64,000 nt of DNA. It comes from Bradyrhizobium sediminis. GTDB lineage: Bacteria > Pseudomonadota > Alphaproteobacteria > Rhizobiales > Xanthobacteraceae. The stretch spans positions 2,676,501 to 2,740,500 of the forward strand of contig NZ_CP076134.1 in the NCBI RefSeq assembly GCF_018736085.1, written 5' to 3'. This document shows positions 48,840-58,556 of the stretch, piece after piece. The stretch's first letter is position 1, and every line of letters starts with the position of its first letter. Both the position numbers and the translations under genes were made by a program. Below the pieces are notes generated by a model. That model had not been told where the DNA came from. It made no database searches and saw only the letters and a program-made list of their open reading frames with translations.

Positions 48840-51143
48840 ATGCGTTTAGCGTTCTGGCGTGCAGGCAAGGACACGGGGGGGAGGGCGAGGGCGCTGGTCC
48901 AGAAGGCCGTCTCGAAGCCTGCGCCCGCAGCTTACGGTCCGGCCGCCGCGCCCGTCTTTGCGGCGCCGATCTCCGGCGATCTCGACCTGCGTGCGCTGGG
49001 CCAGGCTCTGTCACGCAAGAAGGGCTGGATCATCGTTCCGACGGTGCTGGCCGCCGTGCTCTCGGTGACCGCCGTCAACGTGGTGACGCCCCGTTACAAG
49101 TCCGAAGCCCGCATCCTGGTCGACGGACGCGAGAACGTGTTCCTGCGGCCGAGCGGCGAGCGCAACGAGGAGCCCACCTCGCTCGACGCCGAGGCGGTAA
49201 CCAGCCAGGTGCAGCTGGTGCTGTCGCGCGATCTCGCGCGTGAGATCATCAGGAAGAACAATCTCGCCGAGCGCCCGGAATTCGATCCGGTGCTGCGGGG
49301 CGTGTCGCCCCTCAGATCGCTGCTGCCCTTGTTCGGAATCGGGCGGGATCCGTTCTTGCTGACGCCGGAAGAGCGCGTGCTGGACGCCTATTACGACCGG
49401 CTCACGGCGTACGCGGTCGACAAGTCGCGCGTCATCGTCATCGAATTCCAGTCGCGCGATCCGGATCTCGCCGCGCGCGTCGCCAATTCGATCGCTGAGG
49501 GCTATCTGGTGCTGCAGCAGAATGCGCGGCAGGAGCAGGCCAAGTCCGCCAGCCTGTGGCTGTCGGGCGAGATCGACAGCCTGCGCAAAAAGGTCGCCGA
49601 AGCGGAATCCCGGGTCGAGGATTTCCGCTCGAAATCGAGCCTGTTCGTCGGCACCAACAACACCACGCTCTCCAACCAGCAGATGGGTGAGCTGAACACC
49701 CAGTTGATCAATGCGCGCGCGCTGAAGTCGGACGCGGAGTCGAAGGCGCGGCTGATCCGCGAAATGCTCCAGAGCGGCAAGCCGATCGAGGCTTCGGAAG
49801 TGCTCAATTCCGAATTGACCCGGCGGCTGGCCGAACAGCGCGTCACGCTGCGCGCGCAACTGGCCGAGCAGTCGTCGACGCTGCTCAATAACCATCCGCG
49901 CATCAAGGAATTGAAGGCTCAACTGGCCGATATCGATCACCAGCTTCGCGAGGAAGCCAGCAAGCTGTCGCGTTCGTTCGACAACGACGCCCGCATCGCC
50001 GGCGGCAGGGTCGATGGCCTGAGCGCCAGCCTCGAGCAATTGAAGAAGCAGGCCAGCTCGACCAACACCCAGGACGTCCAACTACGCGCGCTCGAGCGCG
50101 AAGCCAAGTCGCAGCGCGATCTTCTCGAATCCTATCTGGCGAAATACCGCGAGGCCAACACCCGCGAGAATATCGACACCGCGCCGGCGGACAGCCGAAT
50201 CATCTCGCGCGCCAGCGTTTCCAACACCCCGGCCTATCCGAAGAAGCTGCCGATCGTGCTGATCGCGACGCTGGCGACGCTCATGCTCAGCAGTGGCTCG
50301 ATCGCAACCGGCGAACTGCTGCGCGTGACGGCGCCCCGCGCGGTGGCGGCCTTCGCGTCCTCGGCCGCTGCGATCCGCGCCGCGGCGCCGGCCGCAGCCG
50401 TTGCCCCGATCGCTGCCGCCGAGCCTGTGTTCGAACCCGGGCCCGCCTACGAGCCGGAACCGGAGCCGGCGCCGGCATTCCGCGCGCGTGATCCCGAGCT
50501 CACGCCAGGATTGTCCGAAACGAGGCTTACCGAAACGAGACTTTCCGAAATGGAGCAACTGGCTGCGGATCTCTGCCGCGCAGGCGATGCGGCGCGCAAG
50601 GTGACCGTGCTCGGCGCCGCCTCGAACGAAAGCATCACCTGGACCGCGCTGGCGCTGGCGCGCCTGATCGCGCGCGACGCGCGGGTCGTGGTGGTCGATC
50701 TGTCGGCATCGTCGCCGGTGCTCTCGTCGGCCTCCGTCGATCCGGCCGCGCCGGGGCTGGCGGAACTGATGCTGGGCGAGGCGTCGTTCGCGCAGGTCAT
50801 CACCAGGGACCGGAAGTCGCGGGCGCATCTCGTGACCTCGGGGCGTCCGGGCTCGGACCGCGCCCTGCTGCAATCGCCGCGGCTGACGCTGGCGATCGAC
50901 GCCTTGCTGCGGGTCTACGACCATGTGTTGCTGGATGCCGGCACCGCTTCCGACCTGCCGGCGGAACTGCTGACGGCGCAGGCGCGCGCCGTGGTGGTGC
51001 CGGATGCATCGATGGCTACCGAGGCCCGCACCCTGATGTGCGATCAGCTCAAGGCCGTCGGCTTTTCCGAGGTGGCGATGCTGGGCGCGCCGGTGCCGTC
51101 CACGGACGCTGCCGAACCCGGCCCGCGGGTAGTCGCGGCCTGA
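48840..51143 (+). CDS. Wzz/ExoP-like chain-length protein with a degenerate tyrosine-kinase domain
   Basis: This 767-residue protein starts at ATG 48840 with GGGAG upstream. The Wzz domain has membrane helices at about 63-82 and 468-490, with a long coiled-coil periplasmic region between them. A Pro/Ala/Glu-rich linker leads to the BY-kinase-like domain. There the Walker A region reads VTVLGAASNESITW (about 586-599), with no GK[S/T]; Walker A' (VVVVDLSASSP) and B (YDHVLLDAG) aspartates remain. The C-terminus has no tyrosine cluster. It likely controls polymer length and export without ATP-driven autophosphorylation. Confidence 0.92.
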   Translation: MRLAFWRAGKDTGGRARALVQKAVSKPAPAAYGPAAAPVFAAPISGDLDLRALGQALSRKKGWIIVPTVLAAVLSVTAVNVVTPRYKSEARILVDGRENVFLRPSGERNEEPTSLDAEAVTSQVQLVLSRDLAREIIRKNNLAERPEFDPVLRGVSPLRSLLPLFGIGRDPFLLTPEERVLDAYYDRLTAYAVDKSRVIVIEFQSRDPDLAARVANSIAEGYLVLQQNARQEQAKSASLWLSGEIDSLRKKVAEAESRVEDFRSKSSLFVGTNNTTLSNQQMGELNTQLINARALKSDAESKARLIREMLQSGKPIEASEVLNSELTRRLAEQRVTLRAQLAEQSSTLLNNHPRIKELKAQLADIDHQLREEASKLSRSFDNDARIAGGRVDGLSASLEQLKKQASSTNTQDVQLRALEREAKSQRDLLESYLAKYREANTRENIDTAPADSRIISRASVSNTPAYPKKLPIVLIATLATLMLSSGSIATGELLRVTAPRAVAAFASSAAAIRAAAPAAAVAPIAAAEPVFEPGPAYEPEPEPAPAFRARDPELTPGLSETRLTETRLSEMEQLAADLCRAGDAARKVTVLGAASNESITWTALALARLIARDARVVVVDLSASSPVLSSASVDPAAPGLAELMLGEASFAQVITRDRKSRAHLVTSGRPGSDRALLQSPRLTLAIDALLRVYDHVLLDAGTASDLPAELLTAQARAVVVPDASMATEARTLMCDQLKAVGFSEVAMLGAPVPSTDAAEPGPRVVAA

Positions 51144-51309
51144 GCACGGAGCAGCTGACGTTTCTGGTTTCGCCCTTTTGCTTTTCGATTTACGACTTAA
51201 GCAAATCAAATGAGTGCACCGTAATTCCCGTAATTCCTGATTTGCCGCCTTCCCAATTCCCGCCGTCACCACCTTTCCCCGATAGCTCTAGCATTGAAGG
51301 AATGAAGTA

Positions 51310-52524
51310 GTGGCAAATGCCAGTGTAGCTGCTCCCAATTCGGCCCCGAAGGCTACTCTGTTCTTGCTGGCCGGATTGGTCGCGCTTAGCGAGTTTGCGG
51401 TCACAGCTTATATCCCGGCGATAACAATCATCGCAGATGGCCTAGGTGTCCGGACGGAGATAGTTCAGACGACTGTTTCGGTGGGACTGGTAACGGGCGC
51501 CATAGCAGGATTGGTCATTGGCGCTGTCGCCGACTCGATGGGACGACGCCAATTGCTTTTCCCGGCTCTGGGGCTCTATATTGTGGGTAGCGTCTGCGCT
51601 GCCTCAGCGCCCTCGATCTCCTGGTTATTTATTGGTCGTTTTTTTCAGGCCGTTGGCGCCTGCGCGGGAATAATATTGAGTCGCGCAATCGCCCGTGATC
51701 TCCATTCCGGCCCTCAGCTAACGCGATTGTTGAGTGGAGTAACACTGGTTTTTTCGTTAGCCCCGGCAGTTGCCCCCCTTTTGGGAGGGCTTCTTGCTGC
51801 ATGGCTTGGATGGCGAGCGATCTTCGCATTCGCTGCCATCTACGGGTGCGCTGTATTCGTCGGCATGCTCCTTCTACCGGAAACGAAAAAGGGGCCGGCG
51901 GCACCAATAAAAGTCAAAGCAATCTTCGCTACCTATAAAAATATCCTGACTTCAAAGGGTTTCATTATTCCAAACATGGTTGCAGCGGCTCTGATGGCAT
52001 CGATGTTCGCATTTTTGGTGAGCACTGCTCCCATCTTCGTGAAAGGGCTTCAATTGAGTCCGGCTTTGGTGGGAGGTTTTCCGGCCGTGGCCGTGAGCGG
52101 CACGATATTGGGTGCCTCGCTGGCGAGGTGGGCAGCAACGCGCATTGAGCCGGCGAGGATAGTGCGTGTCGGTTCATTGATTGCGTTAGCGAGTTCGATC
52201 GCGATGGCATTGATTCCGATCTCGGCTCCATATCTGCTAGGAGCAATCACTTTCTTTTGTCTAGGATTTGGCTTTGCTTTGCCGGTTACGGTCTCGATGG
52301 CGATGACTCGTTTTGGAGACAAGGCAGGTGCTGCGTCAGCTATGTTGGGCGCCATTCAGTCCGTAGGCGGTACAGTCGGCGCGTCGATGGTACCGTTGAT
52401 AGGTGGTTCAATCTATCATGCTGTGCCGGCTGCAATGATAGCTGGTAGTGTTGTCGCGCTGGCGCTTAGCTTGTCGTTGGGAACCGTGGCGACCGCACAG
52501 AAACGCTCGTGTGAGCCCGCATAG
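51310..52524 (+). CDS. MFS transporter, Bcr/CflA-like drug exporter
   Basis: This 404-residue, twelve-helix protein starts at GTG 51310. The motif A region VADSMGRRQLLFPALGLYIV and RDLHSGPQLTRLLSGV fit the DHA1 (Bcr/CflA) exporters. Substrate unknown. Base composition and codon use (many A/T third positions) are unlike the exopolysaccharide genes on both sides, indicating acquisition by transfer. Confidence 0.85.
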   Translation: MANASVAAPNSAPKATLFLLAGLVALSEFAVTAYIPAITIIADGLGVRTEIVQTTVSVGLVTGAIAGLVIGAVADSMGRRQLLFPALGLYIVGSVCAASAPSISWLFIGRFFQAVGACAGIILSRAIARDLHSGPQLTRLLSGVTLVFSLAPAVAPLLGGLLAAWLGWRAIFAFAAIYGCAVFVGMLLLPETKKGPAAPIKVKAIFATYKNILTSKGFIIPNMVAAALMASMFAFLVSTAPIFVKGLQLSPALVGGFPAVAVSGTILGASLARWAATRIEPARIVRVGSLIALASSIAMALIPISAPYLLGAITFFCLGFGFALPVTVSMAMTRFGDKAGAASAMLGAIQSVGGTVGASMVPLIGGSIYHAVPAAMIAGSVVALALSLSLGTVATAQKRSCEPA

Positions 52525-52608
52525 GCCGACGGCTGGTCCGCGGGTGGTATGGCGGCCTGACAGGCTTATTCAAAACACAGCCCGTGTACCGACCGTTCAT
52601 GGCAAACT

Positions 52609-52684
52609 CGTCATGCCCGGGCTTGTCCCGGGCATCCACGTCTTGGCCTCACACAGGCATGAAGGACGTGGATGGCCGGGACAT
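52609..52684. repeat. REP-like repeat, CGTCATGCCCGGGCTTGTCC type
   Basis: GCCCGGGCTTGTCCCGGGC hairpin, then CATCCACGTCTTGGCC, and AGGACGTGGATGGCCGGGAC. It resembles 40640-40732. It lies between the MFS and LysE genes. Confidence 0.75.
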
Positions 52685-52726
52685 CTAGCGCGAAGATGCG
52701 CTTGCCATCGTCCGAAAGGAGATTGC

Positions 52727-52852
52727 CTCGCCCCGAAAGTGCTCGCCCTTGTCGCGGAGGGGCGTAGCTATCGCTGGATCGCCCGCGATATGGCCATCAG
52801 CAAAAACACCGTGGCCGATATCGTTAAGCGAATACGGGACTCTCTCATCTGA
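52727..52852 (+). pseudogene. C-terminal HTH remnant of a serine recombinase/resolvase
   Basis: The last 41 codons of an open frame read VLALVAEGRSYRWIARDM then AISKNTVADIVKR. This is the helix-turn-helix of Hin/resolvase-type recombinases (compare the usual ALVAEG-x-IA-x-x-x-GIS-x-x-TV). No catalytic domain or start codon lies upstream; a palindromic repeat abuts it. It is probably the relic of the element that brought in the exporter genes. Confidence 0.5.
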
Positions 52853-52952
52853 TGTCGGAGAACTGACTATTCGCAACTTGTCATCAGTTCAGGCTTGCCA
52901 TCTTCTTCGATTTTGATAGATGGAAATTCCGGCCAACTCGAAGGAAAACGAT

Positions 52953-53585
52953 ATGCCGGATTTCTCCACAATCATGCTTTTTGCCGCCGCGTGTGTAGTG
53001 CTCACCGCCACGCCCGGACCCGATATGCTTCTCATTACTTCACGCAGCATAAGCCAAGGGCGAGCGGCAGGGTTTCTGACCTATGCCGGTATAGCACTCG
53101 GTACATATTGCCATACCCTCGCAGCAGCGTTGGGACTTTCACAGCTTTTTGCCGCAGTTCCAATGGCATACGAGGTCATTCGTTGGGTTGGCTGCGCCTA
53201 TTTGATGTACTTGGCTTGGAAAACTATTCGTTCCGAGGGCACGCATTTCTCCCCTACATCGGCCCTAAAACGATTTTCAATGAAGCGGATTCTCGGCGAA
53301 GGTCTAGCAACAAATCTTCTAAATCCGAAAATGGCCCTCTTTGTCCTGGCGCTGTTTCCCCAGTTTGTGCACCCAGAGGCAGGGTCACTCACTATCCAAA
53401 TGCTGGTTCTGGCTACCGTGCTGAACGGAATCGGCTTTGTCGTAAATGGCTCGGTTGTCCTGTTGAGCGGACATATCTGCAATCGTGTCACCGGTTTGGT
53501 CCGGTTCAGGAAGCTGCCGCAGTATCTTCTCGCGACAGTCTTCGCAGGATTGGCCTGCCGCCTTGCATTGGGAGTCAGAAACTAA
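52953..53585 (+). CDS. LysE/RhtB-family amino-acid exporter
   Basis: This 210-residue protein starts at ATG 52953 with AAGGAAA upstream. It has six hydrophobic helices and the family signature TATPGPDMLLITSRSISQGR in the first part, with NLLNPKMALFVLALFPQFV in the middle. It exports amino acids or homoserine-lactone-like solutes; substrate unknown. Composition is AT-richer than the neighbours, like the MFS gene. Confidence 0.9.
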   Translation: MPDFSTIMLFAAACVVLTATPGPDMLLITSRSISQGRAAGFLTYAGIALGTYCHTLAAALGLSQLFAAVPMAYEVIRWVGCAYLMYLAWKTIRSEGTHFSPTSALKRFSMKRILGEGLATNLLNPKMALFVLALFPQFVHPEAGSLTIQMLVLATVLNGIGFVVNGSVVLLSGHICNRVTGLVRFRKLPQYLLATVFAGLACRLALGVRN

Positions 53586-53669
53586 CTGCATCCCCATCCG
53601 ACCAAGTCGGGCGGTTCTCGAAGGTAGTAATTCGGCCCGTCCCGCAAGCCACCTCTCTAAGGCGCGCCG

Positions 53670-54863
53670 TCAGCGCTGAAACGCGCCGCGCAGCTTTTGC
53701 GCCAACTCGAACAGCGCCGGATTGTGCTTCACCAGATGCTTGGCGCGGTTGACGCCCGACATCGCGGTCGCCGCCAGCTTGCCGCGCAGGCTGAGCGGGA
53801 TGAAGCTGTCGAAGATCGGCTCGTCGCCCTTGCAGAACAGCCTCTTGTACTCATCCGAGCCGATGCCGAGATCGAGCGCGCGATAACCGCGCTCGGCGTA
53901 ATGGTCGACGATGTCGCGCATCAGGATCAGGCCGGGGCTGTATTTGGAATTGGCCGACAGCGTGTAGGTATTGAACATCATCGAAAAGCGGTGGCCGTCG
54001 GCGACGCCGGCGAAGATCGCGATGACCTCGTCGTCGCATTCCAGCGCGTGAATATCGATGACGTGACCATCGCCGGCAAGCTTTGCCATGCAGGCGTCGC
54101 GGATAAAATCCTCCACGCCGGGGTCGGCGAACACGTTGGGCAGCTTCTGCTCGGCCATCCGGAGCGGCTTGATCTGGAAGAACCAGTCGAGCAGCCGCCT
54201 GACGTCGGCGTCCGCGGCCGCGACGTGATAGCGATAGCCGGCAAGCGCCTGCAGCTTGCGTTCCTTGCCCTTGAGCCTGCGGCGGAACGAATTCGAGATC
54301 CGCGCCGTCGGCGGCTCCTCGGGCACGATCGTCATCAGCGGGCAGTCATTGGCGGAGGGCTGGCGCGGCAACAGCGCCATCGGGTTCGGCAGATCCTGCC
54401 AGTTCAGGGGCTGTTGGGTCAACGACAGGACATCGGCCTCGGCGCGCGCGCGGATCGCCGATATCAGTGCGTCGAGATCGGCTGATGTGGCGCCGGCGGC
54501 AAAGTCCCGGTCCCACAGCGCCATGTTGAAGGTGGCGTGCTTGCCGCCCATGAAGCAGGCGGTGCGGACGCCGTGCTCGTGGCTGAGCGCGAGCGGAAGC
54601 AGCAGCAGCGGCCGGCGTTCGGCGTCATAGGCGATTACGATGAACGGGCGAAGCCCCTCGCGCGCGCCGACCTGCCGTTGCCAGGGCCCGAGGAAATCGA
54701 AGCGCTGATAGGGCGTCGAGAACTGCCGCGCATCCTCGAGGCCGCGCCAGACGGCTTCGGCCTGGGCGAGATCGGCGAGAATATCCACGCTGGCGATGCG
54801 GCTGGCTTGCGTTGATGCCGGCGCTTCCGCCGTTCGGCTTTCGATCGCGGCGGCCATGGTCAT
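53670..54863 (-). CDS. FemAB-like GNAT acyltransferase of the exopolysaccharide locus
   Basis: This 397-residue protein starts at ATG 54863. It has a double GNAT fold of the CelD/BioF2-like acyltransferase type: SFRRRLKGKERKLQALAGYR in the centre, then DGHRFSMMFNTYTLSANSKY, SPGLILMRDIVDHYAERGY and LDLGIGSDEYKRLFC. Such proteins sit in polysaccharide clusters and may acylate a sugar or lipid. It is divergent from the NodB-fold gene (84-bp gap). Confidence 0.85.
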   Translation of the reverse strand: MTMAAAIESRTAEAPASTQASRIASVDILADLAQAEAVWRGLEDARQFSTPYQRFDFLGPWQRQVGAREGLRPFIVIAYDAERRPLLLLPLALSHEHGVRTACFMGGKHATFNMALWDRDFAAGATSADLDALISAIRARAEADVLSLTQQPLNWQDLPNPMALLPRQPSANDCPLMTIVPEEPPTARISNSFRRRLKGKERKLQALAGYRYHVAAADADVRRLLDWFFQIKPLRMAEQKLPNVFADPGVEDFIRDACMAKLAGDGHVIDIHALECDDEVIAIFAGVADGHRFSMMFNTYTLSANSKYSPGLILMRDIVDHYAERGYRALDLGIGSDEYKRLFCKGDEPIFDSFIPLSLRGKLAATAMSGVNRAKHLVKHNPALFELAQKLRGAFQR

Positions 54864-54947
54864 CGCAAAACCTGTTTGTAGGGGATTATTTACACTTTTC
54901 AGCTTGGGCCGACCTTTGCAAAGAAATGTCAACAAAGAGTAAGGACA

Positions 54948-56042
54948 ATGCCGCCGCGGCGGGGGCGGGATCGGCTGCATCTGGGGAACGCGAATTTGTC
55001 ATCCGAAAACCGATTGCTGACGAGCCTCCGGCTGGAACTCGCCTATTTCACCGGGCAGCCGTGGCTGAGCGGGCGCAGGACCGGCGGCGCCGGCGCGGTT
55101 CTGCGCTTCGAGCGGGTGCGCCCGCGGCGCGCCGTCCGCTTCCAGCCGCGCAGGGAATATGAAATCACCCCCAAATTCCTCGACCGGACGATCCGGGCGC
55201 TGAAGCGCTGGAAGTTCGACATCGTTTCGATGGACGAGGTTTGCCACCGGGCGGTGACGTCCCCCGCGCCGCGGCGGTTCGTGTGCCTGACCTTCGACGG
55301 CGGCTACAAGGATCTGATCGCGTCGGCCTATCCGGTGTTGTCGCGGCACGGCGTGCCCTTCACGATTTACCTGCCGACCGCCTTCCCGGACCGCCTCGGC
55401 GAGGCATGGTGGCTGGCGCTCGAGGAAATCATCGCGCGCGAGAGCAGGATCAGCCTGGTGATCGATCGCAAGGAACTGCGCTTCGACATCGGAACCAGGT
55501 CCGAAAAATATCAGCTCTACGAATTTCTCTGGGGCTGGATGCGCTCGCTGGCGCCGGTTGATCTCTCGAACGCGATCAACGATCTCTGCAAGCGATACTC
55601 CGTCAACCTCGCAGCATTGTCGCGCGAGGCGACGATGGACTGGGGCGACCTCGCAAAGCTCGCCGCCGATCCCAATGTCACGATCGGAAGCGCCACGGTG
55701 AACTATCCCGCGCTGTCGAACCTGAAAGACGCCGAGGCGGAACGCGAGATGACGATGGGGAGGGCGGTCGCCGAGGCCGCGTTCCGCCGCGATGTCAGGC
55801 ATTTCGCCTATCCGTTCGGCGGTCGTACCGCGTTTGCCCGCAAGCATGTGGTGATGGCCGAGCAGGCCGGCTTCGCCAGCGCCGCGTCGGCCATACCGGG
55901 CATCGTTCTCGCGGAGGGCGGCACCAACCTGCACGCGCTGCCGCGCATCGCCTGGGACGGACGGCAGCGTTCGCTGCGCATCATGAGGGTTATGCTTTCG
56001 GGGATTCCCTTCGCTCCGGTCAAGCCGGCCCGAAGGTCCTAG
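54948..56042 (+). CDS. NodB-fold polysaccharide deacetylase-like protein with altered active site
   Basis: This 364-residue protein has the NodB-type barrel starts RRFVCLTFDGGYKD and RHFAYPFGGR. The canonical TFDDG is TFDGG here, losing the metal-binding second Asp, and the canonical SHT-x-x-H motif reads IGSATVNYPALSN, losing both metal-binding His. It is therefore unlikely to be a standard metal-dependent deacetylase and may bind glycan only. A TTG at 54996 is an alternative start. It ends 4 bp into the convergent DUF2842 gene. Confidence 0.85.
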   Translation: MPPRRGRDRLHLGNANLSSENRLLTSLRLELAYFTGQPWLSGRRTGGAGAVLRFERVRPRRAVRFQPRREYEITPKFLDRTIRALKRWKFDIVSMDEVCHRAVTSPAPRRFVCLTFDGGYKDLIASAYPVLSRHGVPFTIYLPTAFPDRLGEAWWLALEEIIARESRISLVIDRKELRFDIGTRSEKYQLYEFLWGWMRSLAPVDLSNAINDLCKRYSVNLAALSREATMDWGDLAKLAADPNVTIGSATVNYPALSNLKDAEAEREMTMGRAVAEAAFRRDVRHFAYPFGGRTAFARKHVVMAEQAGFASAASAIPGIVLAEGGTNLHALPRIAWDGRQRSLRIMRVMLSGIPFAPVKPARRS

Positions 56043-56245
56043 GCGTCCGACCGGGCCATCCAGCTGATGATCGGCATCGCCGGCAGCACCCATCCGATGC
56101 CGGCCACGACATAGAAGATCGCCTGCAGCAGTCCGGAACTCGCCAGCCATGGCGTCTGCGCCACCGTCATTCCCAGCAGCGACCACACCACCACGAGCAC
56201 CAGGAGCGCGATGGTTCCGAGTAATTTGCGGGTGCGTATGGTCAT
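56039..56245 (-). CDS. DUF2842 small membrane protein (68 aa)
   Basis: The gene starts at ATG 56245 ([20 protein letters not shown]). It has two membrane helices, with the second ending in [17 protein letters not shown], characteristic of DUF2842. It is divergent from the heme A synthase gene, a conserved neighbourhood. Function unknown. Confidence 0.88.
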   Translation of the reverse strand: MTIRTRKLLGTIALLVLVVVWSLLGMTVAQTPWLASSGLLQAIFYVVAGIGWVLPAMPIISWMARSDA

Positions 56246-56338
56246 GGCGGATATGTGCAATTCTTTGCGGTAGCGCAACTTGCGCGCGGGGAGGGGCGGA
56301 CTATAAGGGGCGCGCCAATTCATTCAAGCGTGGCCTCG

Positions 56339-57424
56339 ATGATCGGTATTCCCGCGCAGCAAGCCCCGACCGCCGCCGTCAGATGGTGGCTATTCTCGAT
56401 CGCAGCCCTGATCGCGATCATGGTGCTGGTCGGCGGCGCCACCCGGCTGACCGAGTCGGGGTTGTCGATCGTCGAGTGGAAGCCGGTTACCGGCACGCTG
56501 CCGCCGCTCGGCGAGGCGCAGTGGGCGGAGGCCTTCGAGGCCTACAAGACCATTCCGCAATACCGCGAACTCAATGCCGGCATGAGCCTCGACCAGTTCA
56601 AGACCATCTTCTGGTGGGAATGGAGCCATCGCCTGCTCGGGCGCGTGATCGGTGCGGCCTATCTGTTGCCGTTCCTCTGGTTTCTGTGGCGCGGCGTCCT
56701 CGGCGCGGACCTGAAGCGGCGGTTGTGGCTGATCTTCGGCCTCGGCGCGCTGCAGGGCGCGGTCGGCTGGTGGATGGTGGCGTCGGGGCTGACGCAGCGG
56801 ACCGAGGTCTCGCAATATCGCCTCGCCAGCCATCTGGTGCTGGCGCTGCTGATTTTCGCCGCGATCGTGTGGACGCTGCGCCGGCTGGCCGGGCGGCCGC
56901 CAGCGATCGTCTCCGCGCGGCTCAGGATCACCGCCGTGGCGCTGTTGGTGCTGACCTTCGTGCAACTCTATTTCGGCGCACTGGTCGCGGGGCTGCGCGC
57001 CGGCAGGATCTACAACACCTGGCCGGAGATCGATGGCGCCTTCATTCCGCAGGCTTCGCGGCTGTTCTTCGAAGAGCCGTGGTGGCGCAATCTGTTCGAC
57101 AACACGCTGACGGTGCAGTTCGAGCACCGGATGACGGCCTATGCGCTGTTGGCGCTGGCGATCCTGCATGCGATCGACGCCATCCGCTCGCGCGCCGGGA
57201 CATTAGCGGTCAACGGCGCGGTGTGGCTGGCGGCGGCGATGATCCTGCAGGCGACGCTGGGCATCTTCACGCTGCTCTATCAGGTCCCGATCGATCTCGC
57301 GCTTGCGCACCAGGCCGTCGCGATCATGGTGCTGACGTTGGCGGTCTTTCAGGTCGAGCGTCTGGCCACGCAGCCGGCGCAGGCGCAGCCGAAACTGGTT
57401 CTCCCCGCGGGTCAGCCCGGCTAA
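56339..57424 (+). CDS. ctaA: heme A synthase
   Basis: This 361-residue protein of the COX15/CtaA family has eight membrane helices. Heme-ligand and conserved His sites are seen in [36 protein letters not shown] and [28 protein letters not shown] near the N-terminus is the family signature. It oxidises heme O to heme A for cytochrome oxidase. ATG 56339 is chosen; GTG 56330 is close. cta structural genes are not in this window. Confidence 0.96.
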   Translation: MIGIPAQQAPTAAVRWWLFSIAALIAIMVLVGGATRLTESGLSIVEWKPVTGTLPPLGEAQWAEAFEAYKTIPQYRELNAGMSLDQFKTIFWWEWSHRLLGRVIGAAYLLPFLWFLWRGVLGADLKRRLWLIFGLGALQGAVGWWMVASGLTQRTEVSQYRLASHLVLALLIFAAIVWTLRRLAGRPPAIVSARLRITAVALLVLTFVQLYFGALVAGLRAGRIYNTWPEIDGAFIPQASRLFFEEPWWRNLFDNTLTVQFEHRMTAYALLALAILHAIDAIRSRAGTLAVNGAVWLAAAMILQATLGIFTLLYQVPIDLALAHQAVAIMVLTLAVFQVERLATQPAQAQPKLVLPAGQPG

Positions 57425-57635
57425 ACCGAAACCTCCGCAAGAGCGTGATGGCTTTGCGCTGGCTTAGCCCGGACGTCTGGCCCATCTGACCCGCCATCGG
57501 GTTGGCCGCTTTTGTGAGCAATTTGCAGGAAGATCATTCGCATTCATCTTCAGTGTTGCAAATTTGCACTATGTCTGGCGTGCAGCGAGTGTAGGTTTCC
57601 CCTTGAGATAGAGAATACCGGCCAAGGGGACTGCC

Positions 57636-58457
57636 ATGTCTGCAACCAAGCTTCTCCTTTCGGGCGTTGCGCTCGCATCGGCGCTGTTTGTTTTCCAATC
57701 GGCTTCCGCGGCCGATCTGCCCGCGCGCTTGCCCGCCAAGGCACCCGTGTATGTCGCTTCGCCGTTCAGCTGGACCGGGTTCTACATCGGCGCCCATGCC
57801 GGCTATCATTGGGGTAGTGACCGCGCCTCCACGGCAGCCAATCCTGTCGGGTGGTCGGTGGCAGGCGCCGCGGACATCGATGCGTTCACTCGGGGCACTG
57901 TTCACCCCAGTGGATTCATGGGCGGCGGCCAAATCGGTTACAATTGGCAGATGAACAACTTCGTGGTGGGCATCGAAGCCGACGCGAGTTACATGGGCGG
58001 GACGGCAAGCCGCACCGTTACCGGTTTCGCGGTCATCAATCCGGCGGACGTGTTCAGGACATCTGCCGAGAGCCGTTTCTTCGGCACCCTGCGCCCGCGT
58101 GTCGGTTTGGCCGTGGACCGCGCGTTGTTCTACGTGACAGGCGGTCTGGCGGTCACCAATGCCAAATTCACCGACTCGTTCGGCTCCTTCGCGAATACCT
58201 CGGTGGCAGCGATCAGCAGCGATACCACGCGCGTGGGTTGGACGGCGGGCGTCGGCATGGAGTACGCATTTACCAACAATTGGTCCGTGAAGGCTGAGTA
58301 TCTCTATGCGGACTTCGGCAACTTCACTCAAAGCATTCCAAATTGCGCCCTTTGCGGGGTTGGGAGCGAAATCTCGGTTACGCACAAATATACCGAGAAC
58401 ATCGGCCGTGTCGGCTTGAACTACAGATTCGGTGGCCCCGTCGTGGCTAGGTACTGA
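57636..58457 (+). CDS. outer-membrane beta-barrel protein, Omp25/Omp31 type
   Basis: This 273-residue protein has a signal peptide cleaved after SASA and a mature start ADLPAR, as in rhizobial Omp31 proteins. The barrel shows alternating strands: FSWTGFYIGAHAGYHWG at the start, NFVVGIEADASYMGG in the middle, and ENIGRVGLNYRFGG with a C-terminal aromatic. GGGGA precedes the ATG. It is monocistronic with a terminator at 58481. Confidence 0.92.
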   Translation: MSATKLLLSGVALASALFVFQSASAADLPARLPAKAPVYVASPFSWTGFYIGAHAGYHWGSDRASTAANPVGWSVAGAADIDAFTRGTVHPSGFMGGGQIGYNWQMNNFVVGIEADASYMGGTASRTVTGFAVINPADVFRTSAESRFFGTLRPRVGLAVDRALFYVTGGLAVTNAKFTDSFGSFANTSVAAISSDTTRVGWTAGVGMEYAFTNNWSVKAEYLYADFGNFTQSIPNCALCGVGSEISVTHKYTENIGRVGLNYRFGGPVVARY

Positions 58458-58480
58458 GTTCTGTTGAACTCTGGCAATTC

Positions 58481-58507
58481 GAGCCCCGGCATTGTCCGGG
58501 GCTTTTT
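58481..58507 (+). terminator. rho-independent terminator after the beta-barrel gene
   Basis: AGCCCCGG (58481-58488), loop CATTGT, CCGGGGCT (58495-58502), then a run of six T. It ends the outer-membrane protein transcript. Confidence 0.92.
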
Positions 58508-58556
58508 TGCGGCCCGCGCGTTACTGCGCGGTATGAGCCACGTACTGGAAGATGCC

